Below, in pieces: positions 35,790-46,552 of a stretch of 64,000 nt of DNA. The translations under genes and the position numbers were made by a program. Source of the stretch: Microplitis mediator. Lineage: Eukaryota; Arthropoda; Insecta; Hymenoptera; Braconidae. The notes under the pieces are model-generated. The model was not told where the DNA came from, made no database searches, and was given only the letters and a program-made list of their open reading frames with translations. Numbering within the stretch: the first letter of the stretch is position 1; every line of letters starts with the position of its first letter. The stretch is taken from positions 992,001-1,056,000 of the forward strand of contig NC_079976.1 of the NCBI RefSeq assembly GCF_029852145.1. Direction: 5' to 3'.

Positions 35790-36470
35790 ATTTGAAATTT
35801 AATTTCCTACAAGTTTGTTCTCATACATTTTTATCGTACCTTTGATAGTTTAGTCGGAAATTTAAATTTAAGTACTGAGTAGATACCTGGGGAAAATAAA
35901 TTATCGCTCCGAAATTTCTTATCAACAAATCGAGATACTGGCCAAAGTATCGAAGATACGTCAAAAATGTATGATAACAAATTTGTAGGAAATTAAATTT
36001 TCTACAAATTTGCTCTCATTAATTTTTATCATATCTTCAATAGTTTAGTCAGAAATTTAACTTTAAGTACTGAGTAGATACCTGGGGAAAAAGAAATTAT
36101 CACTCCAAAATTTTTTATCAACAAATCAAGATACTGGCGAAATTATCGAAGATACGTCAAAAATGTATGATAACAAATTAATAGGAAATTAAATTCTCTA
36201 CAAATTTGCTCTCATTAATTTTTATCATATCTTCAATAGTTTAGTCAGAAATTTAACTTTAAGTACTAAGTAGATACCTGGGGAAAATAAATTATCACTC
36301 CAAAATTTTTTATCAACAAATCAAGATACTGGCGAAATTATCGAAGATACGTCAAAAATGTATGATAACAAATTAATAGGAAATTAAATTCTCTACAAAT
36401 TTGCTCTCATTAATTTTTATCATATCTTCAATACTTTGGTCACAATTTAACTTTTAAATACTAAAAATAT
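35790..36470. repeat. Tandem array, about 195-bp unit, 3.5 copies
   Basis: Each unit contains GAGTAGATACCTGGGGAAAA (or close), GAAGATACGTCAAAAATGTA and TAGGAAATTAAATT[TC]TCTACAAA. Later copies are nearly identical to each other, while the first is more diverged. Confidence 0.85.
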
Positions 36471-36626
36471 CGTCAAAAAAAAATTTGTTTATTAATTTTG
36501 TTTATAGTAATAATAATAAAGAATTGATCCATAATTAAATGAGTTTAAAATCAAACCCTTGCCTCACTGATATAATTATTAAACTTTAAACCAATAAAGC
36601 TAACAAACAATAATTTTTTGTTTCAG

Positions 36627-37320
36627 ATAAAATGAAAGTCTCTAAACAACAAACAGGATAAAAAGTAAAAATAAAAATAAAAAATGTAAAGTCAGGATGA
36701 CAACAACCAAAACAAAAAGAAAAACAACACATACCAGGAGATAATAAGACACAAGGAGATATTGATAGTACGATGAGCGGACTCCGTACCGTTTTTCCAT
36801 CTCCGTCTGTCTGTGTGTGTGTGTCTGTATTTGTGCGTTCGCGTTGTGTGTCGTGTGTCTATACTATGTCCGTCTATACTTTTACCTTTATATAAATCCT
36901 CAGAGTACAGTTTACAGTTCAGTTAAAAGCGAGCGAGCGAACGAACGAACGAGATTGTATACAACCATACAACCGTACGGAGAATGTACTTTACTATTAC
37001 ATGTGCGATGTACAGACAAAGAGAGAAAGAGAGCGAAAAAAAAATCTAAAAGACCTTATGCTTAAGAGCGACAGCGAAATGAAGAGAGAAAGAGAGAGAG
37101 AGAGAGAGAGAGTGAGCCGTGTGAATACCGGATTAGTCCAAAAAGGATTAAGAGAGTTAGAGATTAACGTCAACGTATGCTTGTATTCCATGCATGCGTG
37201 CTCTATGTCTCACCATAAAATACGAAAATCCATTTTCAAATGGACTCACAACAAACTTTATTTGCCAGACGGCTAATTATTTTTTTTTATTTTTAATTTG
37301 TTACATAAAATAAAAGTAAT
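36627..37320 (+). other. Possible alternative ara terminal exon, mainly 3' UTR
   Basis: The acceptor TTTTTTGTTTCAG ends at 36626. Spliced from the exon 5 donor, the split codon becomes GAA followed at once by TAA (36628-36630), so the protein would end FKPFYKE and the exon would be untranslated. What follows is less AT-rich than its surroundings and resembles transcribed UTR: CA-rich, GT-rich and GA-rich simple tracts, with an AATAAA at 37309-37314. This is inference from splice geometry and composition only. Confidence 0.3.
37090..37112. repeat. GA microsatellite
   Basis: Uninterrupted (GA)n of about 23 bases in a GA-rich neighbourhood. Confidence 0.9.
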
Positions 37321-37734
37321 AAATTTTAATTAATTAATTATTATAATTGTATATCGTTCTCTGGGAAAAGAGTATTTAATATATCGGGATACGTGCAAAT
37401 GGCAACACTAATATATATAGATATATATTGAATAATTGGGAGCAATATTGCTCCTGATGGTTTACTCTGTATTATATTTATTAAATTGGCGAATAAAACA
37501 ACGAGCCTATAGTTATTAATAAAAACAATTACGTCCATTTTCAGCTAATAAATATCATAATATTTTATTGACACCCGTTCAAAGCTTTACCAGTTAATGT
37601 CAAGTACATTTAATTGTTTGTATAATTATTTAAATGCAGAATACTGATGGTTATTTATTTTTGGATTCAGTTTTTGGAGCTCGGGCGCCTGTACTTGGGA
37701 GGTAGTTGGGATAAGAGGGTCGATAAGCACATGA

Positions 37735-38545
37735 ATGGATAGGAAATTTAATAAGCTACGATTTTGGTATCTGTGAAAATTTTCGTACGAAAGTTATTTT
37801 GGGAGTTATGGGAGTTTTTGTAGTTGGGTAATTTTTTGATATTTTGCGGGAATCAGAAATTTGAGAAATTTGTTTTGGGCGTTTCTTTGGGAAATATTGA
37901 AAAATTTGGGCCAACTAGTAGGTCGTTGGAAAGGAAATTTTGTCCTCTACAAGTTTGATATCTTTGAAAATTTTCATACAATCAATAGTTTCGCAGTTAC
38001 AGTCATTTTAATAAGTATATATAATTATTAATCCAAAATCTATATTAATTTCAAAAGTTCATTTTCATCATAACTAGGGAACTAATTAACGAAACTAGGT
38101 CGAAAAATAGGTCGTTGGAAAGGAAATTTTGTCCTCTACAACTTTGATATCTTTGAAAATTTCCATAAAATCAATAGTTTCGCAGTTACAGTCATTTTAA
38201 TAAGTATATATAATTATTATTTCAAAATCTATATTAATTTCAAAAGTTTATTTTTATCATAACTAGGGAACTAATTAACGAAACTAGGTCGAAAAATAGG
38301 TCGTTGGAAAGGAAATTTTGTCCTCTACAACTTTGATATCTTTAAAAATTTCCATAAAATCAATAGTTTCGCAGTTACAGTCATTTTAATAAGTATATAT
38401 AATTATTAATCCAAAATCTATATTAATTTCAAAAGTTTATTTTCATCATAACTAGGGAACTAATTAACGAAAGTGGGTCGAAAAGTAGGTCATTGGAAAG
38501 GGAATTTCATAATCTACAATTTTGTTATCACCAAAAATTTCCTCA
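37735..38545. repeat. Tandem array, about 189-bp unit, 3-4 copies
   Basis: Unit starts GGTCGTTGGAAAGGAAATTT at about 37919, 38109, 38299 and a variant at 38486. CCTCTACAACTTTGATATCT and CAATAGTTTCGCAGTTACAG follow. A decayed unit precedes at 37735. Confidence 0.85.
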
Positions 38546-38933
38546 AAACCAAATTAACAGGCGTAATCATAAAAAAAACCTAATCCGCGGCTCCAAAACG
38601 CGAAATCCAAAAATGAGTAGTCAACAAACGAAACCTCAAACCGAAATATTGTAATTAAAAAAAAAAAAATACATAACACAGTAGTCCCCGCAATGTAGCT
38701 TATTAAGTGACAGTGTACTTTAAGCGATAATTACGACATAAACATGTCGCCGTTTACCATGTACGAGTGTTGCCCATTATACCCCGTGGCCATCCCCACA
38801 TCTCCCATCTCACCCACGTGTTAATAAATCCACACTAGCCTAACATAAGTGAACTCGATTATCGGACTCACTATCGATATATTGCTATTGGTATTGGGGA
38901 TGCGTATACGTCATGATTCATTAATTATTATTA

Positions 38934-38964
<31 letters not shown>

Positions 38965-39358
38965 TATTATTATTATTGTAATATTTTATCTTAAATAATA
39001 ATCTCGCACTATAAATATAAATTATGTAAACAAATTATTTATATTTTCTTAAGGAATTAAAAAAAAAAAAAAAAAAATTACATGCCACTAAATCAAATAA
39101 ATCTGTCCAGTTTTATTTTGTTAGTTAAGTTGATATTTATATTCCGTAAAACTCTGGTGAGAAAAAATTAAAAAATTGCTAATTAATTAATAATTAATAA
39201 TAAAAAAAAATTGATTAATTTATATCTGTGATAATGTGGGAGTTGGAATCGAAAAAAAATTTTTATAATATAATTACTAATTAATTAATAAATAAAGTAA
39301 ATTAATTACTAAATAATGTTATTAACAAAATAAGTAAAGATGGGCGACATTATTATTA

Positions 39359-39390
<32 letters not shown>

Positions 39391-39885
39391 GATTATTATT
39401 AATTGTGACGGCGGCTGCAATCATCTAATTTAATATTTTTTATCAATATATATATACATATTAATAAATATACACGTGTATGTATATATTGATGTATGAT
39501 GTATAAGAAAAATATAAATATGAATATATATAAATATAAATATTATATCTTAGGACGGGTTTAATGTACAAGAGTTGAGAAAAAATAATGAACTTGTGTA
39601 CACATTGTAAAATAAATGAAAAAAAATCAATGAAAAATTTTTCTGTACATAATTTTGAATGTGAAAAATAGAAAATATATATATTGAAAATATTATATAT
39701 TATTATTACCATAATTATCGTAAATTAGATTATTAATTATTATTATTAATTATTATTGACATTGTTAGTTTTATTTTTAAAATAATATTATTACAAAAAA
39801 AATATCTGTCTTATTTATTTTTATTTTTTTTAATTTAAAACAAATAGCGAAATTTTGAATTATAAATTGTCAGTAAAAAATATGA
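38546..39885. other. Intergenic, AT-rich with ATT triplet runs
   Basis: ATT/TTA triplet runs at 38923-38977 and 39350-39402, and a poly-A run at about 39060-39077. A small less AT-rich patch lies at about 38685-38900. No gene seen. Confidence 0.6.
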
Positions 39886-40430
39886 GGTAAAATGGTCATG
39901 GGATTTTTAAAATTTTGATAATTGTAAAAAAATTTTATTGTGATAAAATATAAATTTTTATGGGGCAAAATGGTCATGGGGTGAAGTGTCAAAATTTTAG
40001 TTCGTGAATTTAAATTACGCCGGAGTAAAATGGTCATAATTTTTTATTTCAATCAAAAATTTTGAAGAAAAGTCAATTGTAATTTTTAATAAAAATTTTT
40101 ATGATCCTGAAGTTAGCCGACGTGTAATAATTTTTTGATTTTATTTTAGACAGTAAATTATAAAAAAAAAAAAATTTGAAAAAATTGCACCTGTAGTTTT
40201 TTTAATTTTCTACATGTGCATTTTTTGATTTTTTTTTTTTTTTAAATTTAAATATTCAAAACAAAATCCAAAAATTTTTAATTGTCTGCTAACTTCAGGA
40301 TCGTAAATTTTTCAAGTGTCCATTTTACCCCAGGACCTAAAGACCCTCTAATTAAAGTAAATAATAAACAAACCATTAATAAAAAATTTATTAACTTTAA
40401 AAAAAAAAAATTTTAACTGACCATTTTACC
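39886..40430. mobile_element. GGTAAAATGGTCA foldback element with nested MITE
   Basis: Ends GGTAAAATGGTCA and TGACCATTTTACC, with internal repeats of GCAAAATGGTCATGGGG. The 40101-40304 member of the GACGTC palindromic family is inserted in the middle. Confidence 0.5.
40101..40304. mobile_element. GACGTC-type palindromic MITE, copy
   Basis: Begins ATGATCCTGAAGTTAGCCGA and ends GTCTGCTAACTTCAGGATCG. The centre has TTGCACCTGTAG and CTACATGTGCA. About 204 bp and near-perfectly palindromic at the ends. Confidence 0.8.
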
Positions 40431-41918
40431 CGACTTTAATTTAAAAAAAATATAAAATTTAATGTCAGACATGAGCGCAATTGAAATTAGTTAATTAATT
40501 GACATAAAAAAATTTTTTATACAAAACAAAATTACTAATATGATAATAATGTTAATAATAATAAATAATAAATAAAACTACTCGAGAGCGAGAGAGAAAA
40601 AATAAAATTGATAACTAGTGGGTAAGAGAGACATAATAATAAATTAAAATGTCAAGGTGGTGAGGCGAGTTTAACCCCCGTCAAGTAAATATTTCCCCTC
40701 CTTACTTTCCTAAGGGGGACCTTTATCATTATTTTTACTATGGGTTTAGTAACTTTATGGCGAGCGAGTGAATTTTACGTGTACTTGTGAGTGTGGTCAG
40801 GGTGAACTTGAACGAGACTTGGCTATTTTTTGCCCAGTCGTTTATTTAAAATTTTTTTTTCAATCGCGTCTAGCTGTAGTGCAACGGGGTGACTAATATA
40901 CCCTCTAAGGATAGTATGCGCGTTTCAGGACGCGTGATACATCGTCATACGTGGCCCGCGGGACAGCGCTGACCGTGTACACCTTCACCTTCGCCGTGGG
41001 ACGTCTCACGTTAAACTTATCCTCCATTACCTCAACTCTGCGATCTCACTCACAAAATTTTTTCCTTTTTATTTTAATAAATAATTATGTCTTCATATTT
41101 CTGTACCCGTATAAAGATTTTTCATTGAAATTATAAATTCACTTTTTTATCAATGGGTAGCAATTTTTTTTTTCCACTCGTGCCATTAAAATTTTTATTA
41201 AAATTAATTACTGATAATTTTTCATTTGAATTTGAATCAAAAATTAATTTTTAACCGGAATTACTTTTTTTTTTTGGAAGCTGAAGAAAATTTTTCAATG
41301 AAAAAAATTATCAATGGGGAATATAAAAAAAAAAAGTAATAAATCTGGAGTATCTGGAAGAAGAAAAAAATTAGAGCCGAGCGCAATTTAAAAAAATCTA
41401 ATCACCAAAAAAAAAAAAAAGTAGTTAATTAATAATCTCGGCAATAAATTAAGATATCATCAGATAAGTCGAGTACCGTGAGGTTAAAAAGCCGTTTTAG
41501 ATTTTGTAATAAAAAAAATTTATAGTTTTACGATATATCTGACAATAATGATAAACCCGAAACACGAAACTAAATTAACTGAGAGCAAGACACGCGGAGA
41601 CGCGGATAGGACTCGACTCGCGTACCCGCGTAATCAAATGAGCGAAATAATCAACTGACAAAATGGTGGCGCGATAATATTCTACACCAAGACGAATCTA
41701 CTTAATACGTCCACACACATATTGTTAGTCGATAAATGCATTACAGTTATCGTATCGCCAGTAAAGATGTTTACACCGCGTAATTCCCCCACCCTCTATA
41801 TTTATTTTTTGATGCTGATGCTGATGCTCGAGCTCATGTTTGTCTCCAGTTTATTTATTATCGTTTTTTTTCTAATTCTCCTCACCAAAAAATACTTACA
41901 CTCCTTACATATATATTA
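40431..41918. other. Intergenic, no gene seen
   Basis: AT-rich. Less AT-rich pockets at about 40860-41050 and 41580-41650 could be regulatory. Confidence 0.5.
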
Positions 41919-43062
41919 GGGTGGTCGTTAAAAATTAAATTTTCTCAGGCGCCCTATAAAAAGCTTCTTTTTAGTGAAAAAATACATGGGGAATTTGGTT
42001 TTTTCGTTTGAAGTAAAAAGAACACGTGCCGCAGGACGATCAAAGTTCATTTTTCGATACAATCGCGGTTTTTTTTAAATATCTCATGAAATATGCAGAT
42101 TAAAGGAAAAAATCATAGGAACAATTTTGTAGGAAATTAAATTCTTGACAAAAAAGGTCATAATCATTTTTTTTATAAAATGTGTATTTATGAAGATATT
42201 TTAAAAAAACTGTTTTAGATCTTATCAATTGAGCGTTTTAAAGATTACAAATGTTTTTTTTAAATATCTCATGAAATATGCAGATTAAAGGAAAAAATCA
42301 TAGGAACAATTTTGTAGGAAATTAAATTCTTGACAAAAAAGGTCATATTCATTTTTTTTATAAAATGTGTATTTATGAAGATATATTAAAAAAACTTTTT
42401 TAGATCTTATCAATTGAGCGTTTTAAAGATTACAAATGTTTTTTTTAAATATCTCATGAAATATGCAGATTAAAGGAAAAACTCATAGGAACAATTTTGT
42501 AGGAAATTAAATTCTTAACAAAAAAGGTCATGTTCATTTTTTTTATAAAATGTGTATTTACGAAGATATTTTAAAAAAACTGTTTTAGATCTGAATTGAG
42601 CGTTTTAAGGATTACAAATTTTGAAAATAACATTTTTCTAAATATATAGAAACTGTAACAAGTATTAATAATTGATTTGTTACGAGTTACGAAGTTGTCT
42701 ATATTCAAGAAAAAACGTTATTTTTAACATTCGTTATCCTTAAAATGTCCAATTGATAAGATCTAAAAAAGTTTTTTTAAAATATCTTCATAAATACACA
42801 TTTTATAAAAAAAATGAATATGACCTTTTTTGTTAAAAATTTAATTTCCTACAAAATTGTTCCTATGGTTTTTTCATTTAATCTGCATATTTCATGAGAT
42901 ATTTAATAAAAACCGCGATTGTATCGAAAAATAAACTTTGGTCGTCCTGCGGCACGTGTTTTTTTTACTTCAAACAAAAAAACCGAATTCCCCACGTATT
43001 TTTTCACTAAAAAGAAGTTTTTTATTGGGCGCCTGAGAAAATTTAATTTTTAACAATCACCC
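41919..43062. mobile_element. 1.1-kb foldback element with internal 185-bp tandem units
   Basis: Flanked by TA (41917-41918, 43063-43064). Arms of about 150 bp start GGGTGGTCGTTAAAAATTAA and end in its near complement, and both include GGCGCC and CACGTGCCGCAGGACGA or complement. Between them three direct units (near 42065, 42250, 42435) are followed by one inverted unit. No transposase. Confidence 0.85.
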
Positions 43063-43082
43063 TAATATATATATATAAGTAC

Positions 43083-43195
43083 CTGGGGTAAAATGAGACA
43101 CCACAAATAGTGACAAAGAATTTGGAGCTGATCAACTTGCATTTTTCGAACAAAACCCAAAAAGTCTCAAAAAATGGTGTCCCATTTTGCCCCAG
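43083..43195. mobile_element. 113-bp MITE, TIR CTGGGGTAAAATGAGACACC
   Basis: About 20-bp inverted ends (right end GGTGTCCCATTTTGCCCCAG). A partial relative begins at 47252 (TGGGGCAAACTGAGACACCA). Confidence 0.65.
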
Positions 43196-45391
43196 ATACA
43201 GTAAATAAGAAAAATGGGAATTAAAGTCTCTAATTAGTCGTCACTGCAGTTAATGAACTATTAGTAATTTTTAAATTAAATTACCAACCATATATATTTG
43301 TATATATTTATTTGTATATTTAATGTCGTTATCGTAAATTAAAAACCAAACAAATAGTGTTTTTAAAAATATATATGATTAGCTCTTGGTCTTTTATAAG
43401 TTTTTGTTGGGCATCATCGAAACCTAGCAGTCGGGTCATTGATAAGTCATCACTATCATACTTTTTTATATACATATATATATATATACTGTGGTCGTTA
43501 AGTGTAATGTAAGTTGTGGTAGATGAGGAAATGTTTATAATTTAATTTCATGGGGGATTGAGGTGTGTTGATGATATGAGATATCTGAGGATCTTGCTCT
43601 GATGTATGAGTAAAGATTTAGTGGTCAGAGGATCGGGATCGGGATACGGTAGGGCATTTTGACGACGTGGATTAGTTTCGGAGAGCCGTTTAATGGGCTC
43701 TTGTCAACGGGTTCGTTGATCGTTGACACGGACTCTGTAATTTTTTTTCTTTAATTTTGACATATGGAAAATAATTAGGAGACACAAAAATCATTTTCAA
43801 AATCCGTAAACCTCGAAAATGATAAAAAATTACAAAATAATTTTTCCCGAGTAAAATTAAAAAAAGTCCCATAAATAAATGTCGAGATAAAAAAAATAAA
43901 ATTTTTTTTTCTAAAATATTTCGAGACTAAGCTATCAAACTCATCTCATGTCCAGTCGTTAGTGTCATCTCCTGGACGATTTATCATCAGCATCCTCCGT
44001 AACAGCTCGCGTCTGATTGTCCTCTTCCAGTAACGCAACGGCGAGTCATTATTTCAAAATAATCTGAAACCGATGGTGATTAGTCGCTCCCATCGCGTCA
44101 CCTGCTCTCTCTAAACACTCACACTCACACTCACATTCAGCTCAAAAATCCGTCACTCACCCACACACTCACACTCAACCCAATCGACAATCGATCATCT
44201 CTAGCCTCCCAAATTGACACTGTCAATTCATTCTCAATTCCTCCATAATTTCCGGTATTTAACAGCTCACCGTGACCGCACACGTCGATACACATAACAC
44301 TCACACACACACACACACACACACACACCTCGCATTATAATAAATATACAAATAAGCTTAACAAAATCAAAGGCAAAACAAAAAATAAATCTCCTCAAAG
44401 AATCCATTGAAAAATTTTTCGAGACATTTTAAAAGACTTAAGTCCTTTCTCTTTTCCTCCTCCTCCTCCTTCTTCTTCTTCTAACTTGTTATTTTTTTTA
44501 GTTTATCCGTGTCAAAATAAATCTCAAGACATCGGTACCGTGAGAGATCACGGTTATTGTTTGTCTTGAATGTGCATACACTGGCTGGCTGGTTGACTGG
44601 TGGATCTCCAGTCCATACCAGGGTCCAGTTGAGCTTTAAGCCCAAGTTATTATTGTGAGAGTATGAGTGAGGTGATTTGTTTAGTTTTGCCAGATAAATA
44701 CTGAAGGGGGAGGACCAGTGGTCAATACCAATGGCCAGTACCTTTTATAAGATGCACAAATAACTTTCGGAGTGAGAGAGCCGAGAGCCGAATATATTAT
44801 CGGCGACACGTACCGTCCGCGGGAGCTTTGTTTATAAAAAGTCAAGCCGCGAGTTTGGGTTTTGTAATATAATATATTATTTGCTGGTGTATGGGGGCAC
44901 GAGGTGGCCAGAGGAACGGGGAGAGGATGAAAGAGGAGAGGAGATGGTGATTGTCTGTTATTTCTTTCATTGAGGCTTCGGCGGCCGAGAAATTCCCGAG
45001 GAATTTGGGAGCTTGTCGCGGAGTTGGAAAAGAAGTTGACCGTTCAGCCAAAGTCAGAGTCGAGTAGGAGTCTAGAGTGTAGTATAGGGACAAAAAGACC
45101 GAGTGTGAGAAAAAACGAGTCGGGTGACTAGAGCTGGTGTTGGCTAAACTGCACCAGCATCTAAACGATCACCGGATGTTCCAACTCAAAGCTTTTTATT
45201 TTTCGCAGATAAAGAAACGGGTTTTTGTCGATGCTCAATGGAAAAGCGGCTTTAATTGTTGTCGCTGAATTTTTTTTTAGATTTTTTTTTGCTTTCATTT
45301 TTTTATGGAAATCGATGGGCAAATAATTTTTCTTACAAAATAATGGATATTTTTTTAAATGTATAAATTGATGTCAATAATGGATGGAAAG
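43196..45391. other. Intergenic, candidate regulatory DNA
   Basis: Repeat-poor between about 43560 and 45130 apart from a CA microsatellite (44302-44328) and TCCTCC/TTCTTC tracts (about 44450-44480). No coding signal. Confidence 0.5.
44302..44328. repeat. CA microsatellite
   Basis: (CA)n of about 27 bases. The reverse strand gives a spurious Cys-Val peptide. Confidence 0.9.
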
Positions 45392-45393
45392 TA

Positions 45394-46550
45394 CACTGTA
45401 AAAAGAGCGGTGTTAAAAATGGACTCATTTTAACTCCGTCCGGTGTTAAAAATGGACTCATTTTAACTCCGTCCGGTGTTAAAATAAAATTACACCGGTG
45501 TTAAATCGGGGTAACAGATGTAAAAGCGGAGTAACATCGGTGTAAAGGCGGGGTAACTGGTGTAAAAGCGGAGTAAAATCGGTGTAAAGGCGGGGTAACC
45601 GGTTTAAGAACGGAGTAAAATCGGTGTAAAGGCGGGGTAATCGGTTTAAAAACGGAGTAAAATCGGTGTAAAGGCGGGGTAACCGGTTTAAAATCGGTGT
45701 AAAGGCGGGGTAACCGGTGTAAAAGCGGAGTAAAATCGGTGTAAAGGCGGGGTAACCGGTTTAAGAACGGAGTAAAATCGGTGTAAAGGCGGGGTAATCG
45801 GTTTAAAAACGGAGTAAAATCGGTGTAAAGGCGGGGTAACCGGTTTAAAATCGGTGTAAAGGCGGGGTAACCGGTTTAAAAACGGAGTAAAATCGGTGTA
45901 AAGGCGGGGTAACCGGTGTAAAAGCGGAGTAAAATCGGTGTAAAGGCGGGGTAATCGGTTTAAAAACGGAGTAAAATCGGTGTAAAGGCGGGGTAACCGG
46001 TTTAAAAACGGAGTAAAATCGGTGTAAAGGCGGAGTAACCAGTTTAAAATCGGTGTAAAGGCGGGGTAACCGGTTTAAAAACGGAGTAAAATCGGTGTAA
46101 AGGCGGGGTAACCGGTTCAAAAGCGGATTAAAATCGGTGTAAAGGCGGCGTAACCGGTGTAAAAGCGGAGTAAAATCGGTGTAAAGGCGGGGTAACCGGT
46201 TTAAAAACGGAGTAAAATCGGTGTAAAGGCGGGGTAACTGGTGTAAAAGCAGGGTAAACTAAAGATTATAAAGATTATAAAACACAAAAAATGTCAGTTC
46301 TTTATGAAAATTAATAAAGAATATCATTTATTAACAAATATAGTGATCAAGTAAGCAAAAATATTCACGAAATAAAATATTTTAACACTGGTAAAGAATC
46401 TTTACACCGGTGGCGGCGTTATTTCAACACCGGTACAGAATATTTACACCGGTGGCGGCGTTATTTTCACACCGCTTTCGGGGGTAAATTTAGCACCGAT
46501 AATTTTAACACCTACACCGTTTGGACTTACCCCGGTGATTTTTTACAGTG
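45394..46550. mobile_element. CACTGTAAAAA foldback element carrying a 42-bp minisatellite
   Basis: TA at 45392-45393 and 46551-46552; ends CACTGTAAAAA and TTTTTTACAGTG. About 45485-46255 is a minisatellite whose unit combines GGAGTAAAATCGGTGTAAAG and GCGGGGTAACCGGTTTAAAA. The right 170 bp has inverted-sense motifs (ACACCGGTGGCGGCGTTATT, twice). No protein-coding content. The long minus-strand open frame is only the 14-codon repeat read through. Confidence 0.9.
45485..46255. repeat. 42-bp minisatellite, roughly eighteen units
   Basis: Period 42 with occasional shortened 27-base units. A block of several units is itself repeated (compare 45599 onward with 45749 onward), which points to recent unequal exchange or slippage. 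Confidence 0.9.
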
Positions 46551-46552
46551 TA

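Noticed and set aside
35790..38545. Regularly spaced repeats resembling a CRISPR array
   Set aside because: Units are about 190 bp, contiguous and without unique spacers, in an animal genome.
45845..46120. Minus-strand 91-codon open frame with a 14-residue repeat
   Set aside because: A 42-bp minisatellite is 14 codons long, so one stop-free unit keeps the whole frame open.
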